Notes under the pieces: generated by a model
The model's input: the letters and a program-made list of their open reading frames with translations, nothing else
Told to the model about the DNA's origin: nothing
The model's database searches: none
Shown here: one piece after another, positions 34,504-44,261 of the stretch
Layout of the letters: every line of letters begins with the position of its first letter
Numbering within the stretch: position 1 is the first letter of the stretch
Made by a program: the position numbers and the translations under genes
DNA from: Chitinivibrionales bacterium
GTDB taxonomy: Bacteria > Fibrobacterota > Chitinivibrionia > Chitinivibrionales > WJKA01
Direction of reading: 5' to 3'
Length of the DNA: 64,000 nt
Assembly: GCA_014728295.1 (NCBI GenBank)
Contig: WJLW01000025.1
Location: 108,862 to 172,861 of the forward strand

Positions 34504-37500
34504 TCATTGTGTATGTCGCCCTGCAAATCCGCTGCCGGGGCGGTGATAGTCCGGTACCTCTATCAAGCCCCAGTCATCAAAGGCAAATCCGAGCGAAAAG
34601 CTTACGCGGTGTCCGCCAATCCGGTTGACTTCATTGCTTGACAAATCAAAACCGGGAATCTCCTTGTTGAAGCCGTGCTCCCAGCGCAGCTTAAGCGCCA
34701 GGGGATACCGGTTGAACGTCTGCCCTTCGAGTCTGAGTTCCGCTCCGTATGAATAAAGCCAATCGTCAAAAGTAGCATTCTTGATTTCATCGAAGGTTTG
34801 CCATCCCCCGGCCGCAGTGAAATTTGCTGCGCCGTATAAGTGTTCGAAGTAAAAAAAGGCAAGCTTCTTGTCAATTGTTTTGGGCCAAAGCGGGAATCGA
34901 TAAGAAAATTTTCCGAAGGTGATCATATTGCCGGCTACAATACCGCGCAGGTAGGGGAGGGTGTCATAAAAATCTCTGCCGGGTGAGCTGCGTTCCGGAT
35001 CATAGCGTTCGAGTGTATCCTGCACATAGTAGGCGTATCCCGGATGCCACCAGATTACCGGCTCAAAATAGTAGGGGAAAGCGCTTGATTCGGTGCCGGA
35101 CGTCTGGTGTATTTCCACCGCTTCGCCGCCGATATCAAAATAGAAAGCATGCTTCTTGCTCCAGGGAAGCGGCATTCCCATTTTGACGTTCCCGCGCACG
35201 TTGTGAAACTGATAGGTCTGATAATTTTCCTGCAGCGATTCATTGAAGGCATTTTCATCGTCGATCAGATTTTCGGTGTTATGCGCATAGAAGGCTTTGA
35301 CATAATGACCGCGCGGGGATATGTTCATCGTCGGCTCGATGATATTATTGAGCATTGCCGCAAAGGCGCCAATTCGAGCATTTTTGGAGATATTGTAATG
35401 AAAGGTAAATCCTTCTTCCTCCAGCAGGAGGGTGACGTCTGTTTTGCTGAGTGAAGCAAATGGATTGATAGAAATCGAAGATGCGCCGCCGCCAAGCATA
35501 CTGCCCCGGCGCAGGTAGAATGGCACCAGTAATTCACCATACATTGGGGTTACGTTATAGGGCAGGAAACGCAAGCGTTCTTCGGTCTGGTCATAAAATT
35601 TGTCCCGGCCCGTGATCCCTCGCTGTGCATAGTTGAAGCGTACCGGCGTTGGCAGCATATTCGATTCGCTGAAGAAACCAAGATCGTAATCGACTTTGGG
35701 ACTGATGAGCCCCTTGTCAAAATTGATGATTCGATACCACTTCAATGCATCTACCATAAAATAGCCGCCCAGAAAATTTCCGGTATAATCGGCAAATGCA
35801 AAAGGATCGAGCAATTGAAATACCAGCCCCATTTTAAAGGTCGATTTTCCGCTGAACACGTCATTATCATCCGTCACGATCTCTTCGTTTAAAAACGTCG
35901 GCATGAGAAACAGCTTGCGCGGCAGGAAGGAATAATTTTTCGGTGCGCTGATAGGCAGCCTTACCGGCTCTCTGGGTTTCCCCGCTCTGGTAACCATGAA
36001 CGACGGATCGAATTCGAACTCTTCCACGGGGACAATGGAGTCGATGTAGTAGATAGCGTAGCCGTTTTCGTCATAATTTGCATACACGAGCTCGGTTTCA
36101 TCGCGTGAGGGGTCGGGTGCAAACGCACCGCCTGACACATTGGTCAGGCGCTGCAACGCGCCGGTTTCGAAGCAATAGCGGTAAACGTTGAATATGCCGG
36201 TCCTGTCGGATGAAAAGTACAGTGAGTTGCCGTCTTGGCTGAAACGTGGTTCACGTTCATCATGTTCGGTGTTGCATACTACCGTGAAGTCGCCGGACAG
36301 TGTGTCGAATATGCCGATTTTTCGGTCGTGCTGATCCATGTAGTCAACAGCAATAGTTCTCCCGTCCGAGCACCAGTCGATGCTGAAAATGCGGGTCATT
36401 ACCTGCGTCGGGTCGGATGTGTCGGGATAGGCAATGCGCAAATTCTCGCCGGACGTATCGAGTAGACATACGTAGAAACGATCGGCATCATGGCGGGAGC
36501 AGGCGATGGTTTTTGCGTCGGGCGAGAGCGACGCGTGGAAAAGTCCCTTCTTAAAGGTAATCTGCCGGGTGGTTTTCTTTTTAAACGGATTCCACTGTTT
36601 TTTTGCGGGGGGGAGGGTATCGATATACAGATCGAGCTTGCGGATGCCGCCCTGCTCCATCGGCACTTGAGATGCACGTGACTTGGCTGAAGCGTAAATG
36701 ATGCTTCCCGATGCATCATGAATGCTGTAAAAGCCGCGTATTTTCCCCGTCTCCTGTTTGTTGCGTTTATCATCATCCAGCGTGTCAACAAAAGAGTATG
36801 AATAGAGCGACGTAAACGAATAGTGGCTTTCTCCATTCGAAATGAAATAGACTTTCATTTCATCCGGTGAAAAGCGCGGCCAGTAGTTGTCGAATCCTGA
36901 CTCGTTGAGTTTGACGCCGTAGACTTGTTTGCCGATCTTCTCCAGTTGCCGGTCATATTTAGTTTCGAGATGCTGTTTCCATTCCCGGTAGAGTTCTCTG
37001 CCCGATATGCCAAGCACCGCTTTGATGCTGTGATCGAAGTTGAAACGGGTGATTTTGCCGCTTTCACGCAGAATTGAGACGATCTTTTCATGTCCATACT
37101 GCTCGGAGATATATTTGACCAGCGAGAATCCGTGATTATAGGTTTTCTCATAATCATCCCCGCGCCCGGCAAAAACCGACATATGATCCCAGGAGAGCAG
37201 TTTATTCGACAGGGTGAGTGTCCGTACTATCATATCCCGATGCGTGTCCCAGCGATCCGAGCCGTGCAGTGCGCTTTCGTATTGAGCGATTCCCTCGAAA
37301 AACCACGGAGGCAGCACTTCCTGGGGATAGATATGAAACATTTCGGCTCGATTCTTTTCATTGGGATGAGAGAACGTGCCGAATTGCAAGTAGGCAATAC
37401 CTTTGGGCAACTTGTGTGCCGCTGATATTGAGACGATATGCGCGTATTCGTGCGCGACGACATCTTCGAGCCAGTCGTGAGTGCCGCGCAGGTTGTAGTC

Positions 37501-37818
37501 GAATGCATTGGAAGAGATCAAAAAGGTGTTTATCAGATCAATTGCCCAGCCATTCCCGAATTGAGAATTGACCACCAGCATATCTGTTTTCTTCGGTAGC
37601 TTGATATGATATTTGTTTTCGTAGGTATCGTACAGCCTTTCGGCTATTACCAGTGCACGTTCTGCTACCTGCTGCAGTCCCTCGGTATAATGGGCTTTAA
37701 AATGCTTGCTTTCGATAGTGTAGAACTCTCGCCCGAAGCTGTTAAACCGGAATGCAGGTGACTCCGTGTGCAGGATGAAGAGCGCAAAAACAATGGAGAT
37801 GATTCTATATAGTTTCAT
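34504..37818 (-). CDS. Exported peptidase-MA protein with Tol-like beta-propeller and C-terminal barrel-like region
   Basis: A 1104-residue protein. ATG 37818 is chosen for its signal peptide (MKLYRIISIVFALFILHT); the 31 extra residues possible upstream are hydrophilic. The metallopeptidase domain (about 35-320) has His123-Glu-x-x-His127 in VAHEYAHIV and a third ligand Glu175 in PPWFFEGIAQY, so it looks active (gluzincin, peptidase MA clan). Residues 320-640 hold WD40/PD40-type blades like TolB (ARFSPDEMKVYF-like PRFSPDEMKV, SLSPDAKTIACSRHD, RFSQDGNSLYFSSDR). From about 680 the chain is rich in aromatic beta-strands, ending in HRVSFSLGFAFDDWGLIE, which resembles an outer-membrane barrel. It is the last gene of a four-gene cassette. 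Confidence 0.85.
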   Translation of the reverse strand: MKLYRIISIVFALFILHTESPAFRFNSFGREFYTIESKHFKAHYTEGLQQVAERALVIAERLYDTYENKYHIKLPKKTDMLVVNSQFGNGWAIDLINTFLISSNAFDYNLRGTHDWLEDVVAHEYAHIVSISAAHKLPKGIAYLQFGTFSHPNEKNRAEMFHIYPQEVLPPWFFEGIAQYESALHGSDRWDTHRDMIVRTLTLSNKLLSWDHMSVFAGRGDDYEKTYNHGFSLVKYISEQYGHEKIVSILRESGKITRFNFDHSIKAVLGISGRELYREWKQHLETKYDRQLEKIGKQVYGVKLNESGFDNYWPRFSPDEMKVYFISNGESHYSFTSLYSYSFVDTLDDDKRNKQETGKIRGFYSIHDASGSIIYASAKSRASQVPMEQGGIRKLDLYIDTLPPAKKQWNPFKKKTTRQITFKKGLFHASLSPDAKTIACSRHDADRFYVCLLDTSGENLRIAYPDTSDPTQVMTRIFSIDWCSDGRTIAVDYMDQHDRKIGIFDTLSGDFTVVCNTEHDEREPRFSQDGNSLYFSSDRTGIFNVYRYCFETGALQRLTNVSGGAFAPDPSRDETELVYANYDENGYAIYYIDSIVPVEEFEFDPSFMVTRAGKPREPVRLPISAPKNYSFLPRKLFLMPTFLNEEIVTDDNDVFSGKSTFKMGLVFQLLDPFAFADYTGNFLGGYFMVDALKWYRIINFDKGLISPKVDYDLGFFSESNMLPTPVRFNYAQRGITGRDKFYDQTEERLRFLPYNVTPMYGELLVPFYLRRGSMLGGGASSISINPFASLSKTDVTLLLEEEGFTFHYNISKNARIGAFAAMLNNIIEPTMNISPRGHYVKAFYAHNTENLIDDENAFNESLQENYQTYQFHNVRGNVKMGMPLPWSKKHAFYFDIGGEAVEIHQTSGTESSAFPYYFEPVIWWHPGYAYYVQDTLERYDPERSSPGRDFYDTLPYLRGIVAGNMITFGKFSYRFPLWPKTIDKKLAFFYFEHLYGAANFTAAGGWQTFDEIKNATFDDWLYSYGAELRLEGQTFNRYPLALKLRWEHGFNKEIPGFDLSSNEVNRIGGHRVSFSLGFAFDDWGLIEVPDYHRPGSGFAGRHTQ

Positions 37819-37956
37819 GCTGTATTTCGCTCGGGTGTGGTGTAGTCTACAGATTTCGTTGAACTCTTTAGTTTTATTTGCAGCGGTTTGGTCTGCAGGC
37901 AAATACCTCATCCTCGAACCAAGCCGAGGAGTGAAGCATGCCGGCAGGTGTATCGC

Positions 37957-40900
37957 TTATTTGACAACCGCCAGTTTCCAGAACGCACTTTGACGGCTAC
38001 CGTTGACTGTCGCTCCCAGCCGGCATCGGTATACACCGGGGCCGAAGCGCTTGATCGAAACCGGTTGCGGAAGCTCGTTCCACTCCTGCCAGTTGGTGGT
38101 AAAGGTGTCTTTGCGGTCGGGCTCCCAATGGTATATATGATACCCGCTATAGCTGAAAATATCAAGCCGGACATCGGTTGTCGGGCCATTGAACTTAAAG
38201 CGGAATTCGACATTGTCAATGCCCTCGGCCGGATTGGGATAGCTGAAAAGCTGAATCGGCTGGTTATCTTTGGTGATGGCAGGCGGCAGGTAGCCTGCAA
38301 AGGTAAATGACCTGCCGTTGTCAAAACCGATCTGTGGCCAGTACACGCTGTCGATAGAGAGCGCGTTTTCAAGCTCCCAGCGATATACCCAGCCGCTTTG
38401 TGACACGGCAATCAAATCCGGTACCCCATTATCGTCAAGATCGTCGATCAGGGGTGAGGTTGCCGGGCGTCCGCCAAAGGTGATGGGCCAATTTGATTGA
38501 CGCACCGGGCCCAGGCGCGGCAAGGAATTTACGAAGTATGGACGCTGTGGCGGGCGGTCCTTGTCGGTTTGGTGCATGGCATCGATAAATCCGCCCGGCA
38601 GTACATAATCGGGAATGAGAGAATCGCCGAACACCAGAAGCGTATCGATCAGCGACTGCTTCAAGCCGCCGATGCTGTCTCTAACGCCGTATTCACGCGT
38701 GAAATATACTTTGGTGCTATCGGTGTCGGTGCTGTCGATTTTGTAAAACGAAAAAGTTTCACGCTCACCTGTTGGTGCGGCAAACACCACCAGCGGATCG
38801 GCATTGCGTCCACCCGCTACAATCGGCGATGTTGTGATGGTGCCGCGATAATAGGCAAATCGATTGTCAAGATAGCCCGGCCAGCCATACAGCAACACAC
38901 CTTTGTAGTTGAATGCGTACATGCCGTTGCTTCCGCCGACCACAATATCGAGCAAACCGTCCCGGTTAACATCGGCCAGCGCCGGATACCCTTCGTTGTG
39001 CGGCAAACGCGAGCGCGCAGTCGGGCTGCCGTCCTCTTCGTATTGATAATAGACCGTTGCCCAGTCAATTGGCGCCTTCTCCCAGCCTTGGGCGGGCTGC
39101 AAATCCTGGGTGAGGCACCAGACGCCTTGCACTCGATCGGTAATTACGATTTCGACCGAACCGTCGCGGTTGAGATCACCGGTTGCGAGCTGATAGGGCG
39201 GAAGTCCGTTGAGCTTTGTCGGGGACGATAGTTTCGATCCGGCAGATAGGTTACAGATAGTTACTGTTGAATCGGCCTGAACGCATACTACTGTGCCCGA
39301 TTGAGTAGAAAGTGCCGCAAGAGAAGTTATCCGAGCCGGCGTCGGCAGGATGAACGTGTCGACCAGGCTGCCTGCTGCCGTGTCACCGAAGGCAAGCACT
39401 CCGCCCGCACATCCGGCCACCCAGAAGGAGCCGGCCGGCTTACTGACGTAGGTTGTTGGCCGGGCCGGAAGAGCGATGCTGCGCCACGCCGCCGTATCCA
39501 CTGGAGTTGTTTGAATGCTGTCAAGCACGAAAATCTCACTGCTTTCCGCCGATGAAACGTAAATCCTGTTATTAATGACTGTTGGTATTGACCGGACCTT
39601 TTGCGGCGGAGCGTTGAGCCAGGCAACAGAGTCCAGAGCAAACTCATGCGCAATCTGCTGCTCGATCAGTGTGTCGTTGATTACCGTCGTATCGGCATTG
39701 CGTGCGGAATCGAAGTAGGTCGATTCGACGAACGTTGTTTCAATCGCGGACGGATTTTCAAAGAGCATCGATACAATCGGCAGCGTATCAAGGGAGCTTC
39801 CCAACGAGCGTGACGGCAGGGTGTCGGCGGGCCAGACATACATTTTGCCGGATTCGCTCATAACAATCAGTTCCGGTGCTAGAGTGCGTTTGTCAAGGTT
39901 GCAGATGACCGGTTCCAGGTAGCCGCTGTCGGGCATCATGCGCTTGGGCCAGCCTTTGACATGCGCCGGGCGCACCCATTGATCGGCCTGCTGTATTGCG
40001 GGACGCGGGGTTTCCCAGTTGACCGTGATTTCAAAAACCGAATCGACGTAATTGTAAATCTTATCTTCACCATTGAGAATGTACAACTCCTGCCCCTGCA
40101 GGTTGACCGGCTTGACGCCCAGGCTGACCCAGGTATGGCCGCCGTCGTTGCTGTGCGTTGATGGACGGGACCAGGGCGTTATGCTGCCGATGGAATCGGT
40201 TTCGGTTCGGTTGTCTATCTTACGAATTGCCTTGTGGGGAAAGACGTCTTCGGCGCCGCCGTAATCGAATGCCGCCTGATAGAAGATGTCGCGAAACTCT
40301 ACTCCCAGATCGGTAATGCCGTCGGCTTCAACCAGCCGCACGCCGCGATAGATCGAGTCGGCGTTGAGCATATTATACTTGATGCGGTCACGGATGACGT
40401 ATTCGTCAATGTGCCAGACGACTATACCACTGGCAGGCAAACCCGCATCAAAATTGCGGACTTCCATGATATTATTGCGGCTCTCACCAGAAGTACGCAC
40501 AACCGCTTTGTCCAGATTGACATTAAAGGGATAGCCGGCGATATGTGCGATGTCCTCTTCTGTTGTATCATATTCAAATACTTCGGGATCTGTGCTGAGA
40601 TTGCGCTGGCGATTTTCGATCAGGTAATACTCATGGTTATTGAGCGGCACCATTAGTATTGTGGTGTCGGTTGACGGATCGGCCGCGCTGAGTGCTTTGA
40701 TGCGAAACGTCGCCTTCTGTCCGACGGTGGCCACGACCGGTGTATCCCAGCCCATGTAGGTTCGTACCCAGGCCGAGGGCCAGGGGGGGATGAAGCCTTT
40801 TGCAGCCGAGTAGCCGGCAAAGTCCATAATGCAGAACGCCCCGACCGCCGTAATGCCGCTGGTGGTCGAGAACAGATCCGGAATGCCGATTGCGCGGGCT

Positions 40901-41814
40901 ACCTGGTTGACCAGGATGCCGTGTATGCCCCAGTTAAGGCTGTCCTGATTCGATGTTTCCGAGACAAGCATGATCTCATCGATAAGCAGTGAATCCTCAG
41001 TACTTTCAACGAAGATCCCTGACGTATCCAGCTCGAGCGTATCTTGAAAGTACTCAAAAAATTCCTGCGATATGAAGGCATCTATCATATCGGAGGGCGA
41101 GTCCTGGCCAAAAAACCCCTGTTCCCCGCCGTCGGTCAAAAAAGACGCCCCGGCATGCACGATCAGAAAAATGACCTTGTGCCCACGGCTGTTGACAATA
41201 GCGCCACTCACCGGATCTTTTTGCAGATTGCTGAATGTCGTTTTTTCATTATTAACGGCGATAACGGCATCTTTGACAAATCGCATAAGACCGACGGTTT
41301 TGCGAAAACCGTATTCGTCATAGGATTCTTTTTTCTTTTTGCCGCCCGGAGAGTAGTATTTCATGGTTTCGGGTACGCTGATGATATCCTTGTTTTCGGG
41401 CGGATAAATCGAGAACGTGAAATGCAGTCTGCCCCGCGAAACCTTATCGAAATAGTAGCGGACATATTCGAGTTGATTGGCAAAGTAAACCGAATCATGG
41501 TTGAGTCCGTCATAGACGTATACCGTATCGGAATTGTAGTAGCGATTTTCTTCCGTTCCCAGATAATCACCCATAAGCCCGGTGCCGGTTGTCAATTCGG
41601 TGGAATCGCTTCTGCCGCCGTTAAATTCAACCCGGGTCATGACAATGTGAATGGTATCGGGTCGTGGGGCGGGGGATTGCTGCGCGGCGGTTTTAACCAG
41701 ATTTTTGCGTGATGCGCCTTTGTGCAAGCGCGGATAGCTGCTGCCTGCACCAGCGTGCACTATACCGGCACATACTGCCAGAGCAGCCAGCAGGGGGCGA
41801 GGGTTAACCTTCAT
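37957..41814 (-). CDS. M6-family protease homologue with lost active site, FG-GAP repeats and type IX-like C-terminus
   Basis: A 1285-residue exported protein (signal MKVNPRPLLAALAVCAGIVHA; AGGA upstream of the ATG). Residues 50-360 follow the immune-inhibitor-A (M6) pattern: GIHGILVNQVARAIGIPDLF, then FCIMDFAGYS and PSAWVRTYMGW. In active members the first segment reads HExxH; here positions 303-307 are N-Q-V-A-R, so both zinc histidines and the catalytic glutamate are gone. Later come FG-GAP/VCBS-type repeats (GDLNRDGSVEIVITD, ADVNRDGLLDIVVGG, DDLDDNGVPDLIAVS). The last 95 residues start FSYPNPAEG and end FWKLAVVK, a type IX/FlgD-like sorting domain. Probably a surface pseudoenzyme for binding or structure. 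It lies 50 bases after the PorV-like gene. Confidence 0.85.
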   Translation of the reverse strand: MKVNPRPLLAALAVCAGIVHAGAGSSYPRLHKGASRKNLVKTAAQQSPAPRPDTIHIVMTRVEFNGGRSDSTELTTGTGLMGDYLGTEENRYYNSDTVYVYDGLNHDSVYFANQLEYVRYYFDKVSRGRLHFTFSIYPPENKDIISVPETMKYYSPGGKKKKESYDEYGFRKTVGLMRFVKDAVIAVNNEKTTFSNLQKDPVSGAIVNSRGHKVIFLIVHAGASFLTDGGEQGFFGQDSPSDMIDAFISQEFFEYFQDTLELDTSGIFVESTEDSLLIDEIMLVSETSNQDSLNWGIHGILVNQVARAIGIPDLFSTTSGITAVGAFCIMDFAGYSAAKGFIPPWPSAWVRTYMGWDTPVVATVGQKATFRIKALSAADPSTDTTILMVPLNNHEYYLIENRQRNLSTDPEVFEYDTTEEDIAHIAGYPFNVNLDKAVVRTSGESRNNIMEVRNFDAGLPASGIVVWHIDEYVIRDRIKYNMLNADSIYRGVRLVEADGITDLGVEFRDIFYQAAFDYGGAEDVFPHKAIRKIDNRTETDSIGSITPWSRPSTHSNDGGHTWVSLGVKPVNLQGQELYILNGEDKIYNYVDSVFEITVNWETPRPAIQQADQWVRPAHVKGWPKRMMPDSGYLEPVICNLDKRTLAPELIVMSESGKMYVWPADTLPSRSLGSSLDTLPIVSMLFENPSAIETTFVESTYFDSARNADTTVINDTLIEQQIAHEFALDSVAWLNAPPQKVRSIPTVINNRIYVSSAESSEIFVLDSIQTTPVDTAAWRSIALPARPTTYVSKPAGSFWVAGCAGGVLAFGDTAAGSLVDTFILPTPARITSLAALSTQSGTVVCVQADSTVTICNLSAGSKLSSPTKLNGLPPYQLATGDLNRDGSVEIVITDRVQGVWCLTQDLQPAQGWEKAPIDWATVYYQYEEDGSPTARSRLPHNEGYPALADVNRDGLLDIVVGGSNGMYAFNYKGVLLYGWPGYLDNRFAYYRGTITTSPIVAGGRNADPLVVFAAPTGERETFSFYKIDSTDTDSTKVYFTREYGVRDSIGGLKQSLIDTLLVFGDSLIPDYVLPGGFIDAMHQTDKDRPPQRPYFVNSLPRLGPVRQSNWPITFGGRPATSPLIDDLDDNGVPDLIAVSQSGWVYRWELENALSIDSVYWPQIGFDNGRSFTFAGYLPPAITKDNQPIQLFSYPNPAEGIDNVEFRFKFNGPTTDVRLDIFSYSGYHIYHWEPDRKDTFTTNWQEWNELPQPVSIKRFGPGVYRCRLGATVNGSRQSAFWKLAVVK

Positions 41815-41864
41815 TGAATATTCCTGTGTGAGTGCATATCATTCAGGCAGGCAAAGGGCGTGTG

Positions 41865-44258
41865 CTAGAAGCTGAATATCAACGAGAATCGCGGCTGGCC
41901 GTGGCGAACCCCGTGACTGCCGTCGGTATTGTCCTTATCGATTGTCTTGACAAAATTCTTCATAAAGCCTTCGGGGGAGTGGATATATGAAAAATCAAAA
42001 CTCATGGAGCCGTACTTGAGTCCGATACCAATGGTCAACTCATAGCGCTGACCGATATAGTCAAACAAAAAACCCAGTCTTGCTGCCAGAAAGTGCACGT
42101 ACCAGTACTCCATGCCCATATGAATGTTGATCTCCTCAACCTCTTCACGCCAGGATTCATGGTTCTGCAAGTCGGTGAAAATGGCTTTGTAGAATGGATC
42201 GGGGTTTTTCTCGATATAGTTTTTGGCGAATTCACGCTTGAGATCGAGGAGCAAATTCAGGTCGTGAATGGGCGTTTGCAGCGCGCGATATGCCAGACCC
42301 AGAATGACGGTAAATGGAATCGGGTCGGATTCATCGCGAGAGATGTAGAATATGGGCGGTCCCATGTTTTGAAACATCAACCCCAGATCCAGACCCTTGA
42401 TGAACAAATTGCGCTTCAGGATGGAAGCATCTATGGCAAAAGTGCGGCCGATACCTTCATCACCTTCACCTATGCCGGGTGCAAGAGCGCTGTGTGCATA
42501 CTTTGCATTGACGCCGAATGAAAAATCCTGCCTGAGCTCCATCCCGTAAGACAGGCCGAACACGCCTTCCCAACTTCGAAATTTTGCAATCTCCCGCCCG
42601 TCTTCATCGGTGAGCGCATTCTCGCCGAAATTGATAAAATTGACAGTTGCGCCAAGAGTTCCCCAATCGGCTGTGGGATAGATGTACGCAAAATAGGTAT
42701 GCCAGAGATCGCGCAGGTTCAGCGTAGGCAGGAGCAGTTCCCAGAATAAAAATGTCTGCATTTCGGCATGGTCGTATTGGTTGATGGCCTTGTCGGTTGT
42801 CAGCCAGACATCCTTGCCGTGAATGGCGATGTCGCGTACTTCGTCGCCTTTAAGAGCGTTTTTGGAGTGAAACGGCTTCCATTCCGGCGGCTCTTCGACC
42901 ACGCTGCCGTCTTCGGCCAGTCTGGTACGCCCGGCCCGGTAGCGGATTGCTCCGCGATTGGTTCCTATCCACATTTTGCCGGATGAAAGCTCTGCGAAAG
43001 AATAGATCGTGCTTCTGGGAAATTTATAGCGCTTCCAGCTCGTTTGGTCGTAAATTGACAAACCGTTCTCTCCACCAATCCAGAGGTGGTCGTCGGAGTC
43101 ATAGTGGAGCGCTGTGACATTGCGGGATAGCAGACCGTCAGCGGTATCAAAGTATAACCAGTCGTCTTCGCTTTTGTGAAGCAGCCCGTAGGGTGTACCG
43201 ATGTAGATGTTTTTTTCATCGGCAAAGGTGACGGCATTCACATATGATTGTTTAATCACATCGGTTTCGAATTCATAGGCTTCCCAGATTCCTTCCGAGG
43301 TAAAAATGGCCAGTCCCATATCGGTTCCGGCAGCAATTTCGTCGTAAGGGCCAACAGCCAGACTGGTAATATAGTCAGAAGGCAACCCGTCAACAACCGA
43401 ATATTGGAGAAATGATGAGCCGTCATACCGCCACAAACCGGCTGGTGTGCCTATCCACAGATTTTCCGATGCATCGACGGCCAGGGCGGTTATACTGTCT
43501 TTGACCACCAGTGAATAAGGCAGTTTCAGCTCAACCAGATCTTCAAAGCGCGTATCCTTTATTGCCAGAATCTCCAGTATGCTGTTGAGAGCCCCGTCGT
43601 TGAGCTGGGTATTGGTCTCCTCTTTGGCCGCCTTCTGGATACCACTGCTGTCCCTGTCTATTGCGGGAAGATCGAGAACGACCTGCGTAAGCTTTTCGGC
43701 ATTTTCGATCTTTTGTTCGCCGGAGTAAATATTCTCGGCAAAATAGGCGGCCAGCTGCTTTCTGCGCTTACCCTCAATCCTGTTGGTCTCTTTGATCTCC
43801 TGAATGGCTTTCTCGATAACCGCTTCATCGTCGGTGTCAAGAAACAACTCGATGATATCCTCGATATCCTCATCCTGCTCTATCAGGTATATTTCATGCT
43901 CAACCCAGACTTTGCCGTTATATCTGAGGAGCCCGTCACTGCTTGCCGCCCAGATCTTGTCACGTAGTGCAAATTCCTTCCTTTTGGTGGCGGCTATGGC
44001 GTAGAACCGGGTATTTTCTCTTTCAAGATAGGGGCGCCACGAATTTGCCAGCGGGGCCTGTCCGAGGCCGGCCGGATTGAAAAAGGTCGCATTGGCGTCG
44101 TCTGCCAGGGCGGTAAATGCTTCGCCCAGACCAGTAGCGCGGGCGCCCGGTGGAAAAACAAGGGTGATAACAGCGGTTTCGAACGCGGCGCGGATGCTGA
44201 GGGAAAATCCAAGAAAAGCCAGAAAAGCCAACGTGCGAGTTCGGTGGGTAGGGATCAT
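41865..44258 (-). CDS. PorV-like outer-membrane protein with inserted two-component-type beta-propeller
   Basis: A 797-residue protein with a signal peptide (LAFLAFLGFSLSIRA). Residues 30-75 match the beginning of PorV/LptO barrels: VFPPGARATGLGEAFTALAD and ATFFNPAGLG. The barrel seems to resume only at about 515 (FAYIYPTADWGTLGATVNF, GVFGLSYGMELR, FTVILGLAYRALQTPIHDLN) and ends in FSLIFSF with the terminal Phe signal. Between them lie Reg_prop-type blades (LWIGTPAGLWRYDGSSF, DHLWIGGENGLSIYD, MWIGTNRGAIRYRAG) and an acidic helical stretch (about 115-230). PorV carries cargo from the type IX translocon to the sortase; the inserted propeller could be a docking module. It starts three bases after the preceding gene ends. 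Confidence 0.85.
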   Translation of the reverse strand: MIPTHRTRTLAFLAFLGFSLSIRAAFETAVITLVFPPGARATGLGEAFTALADDANATFFNPAGLGQAPLANSWRPYLERENTRFYAIAATKRKEFALRDKIWAASSDGLLRYNGKVWVEHEIYLIEQDEDIEDIIELFLDTDDEAVIEKAIQEIKETNRIEGKRRKQLAAYFAENIYSGEQKIENAEKLTQVVLDLPAIDRDSSGIQKAAKEETNTQLNDGALNSILEILAIKDTRFEDLVELKLPYSLVVKDSITALAVDASENLWIGTPAGLWRYDGSSFLQYSVVDGLPSDYITSLAVGPYDEIAAGTDMGLAIFTSEGIWEAYEFETDVIKQSYVNAVTFADEKNIYIGTPYGLLHKSEDDWLYFDTADGLLSRNVTALHYDSDDHLWIGGENGLSIYDQTSWKRYKFPRSTIYSFAELSSGKMWIGTNRGAIRYRAGRTRLAEDGSVVEEPPEWKPFHSKNALKGDEVRDIAIHGKDVWLTTDKAINQYDHAEMQTFLFWELLLPTLNLRDLWHTYFAYIYPTADWGTLGATVNFINFGENALTDEDGREIAKFRSWEGVFGLSYGMELRQDFSFGVNAKYAHSALAPGIGEGDEGIGRTFAIDASILKRNLFIKGLDLGLMFQNMGPPIFYISRDESDPIPFTVILGLAYRALQTPIHDLNLLLDLKREFAKNYIEKNPDPFYKAIFTDLQNHESWREEVEEINIHMGMEYWYVHFLAARLGFLFDYIGQRYELTIGIGLKYGSMSFDFSYIHSPEGFMKNFVKTIDKDNTDGSHGVRHGQPRFSLIFSF

Positions 44259-44261
44259 ATG

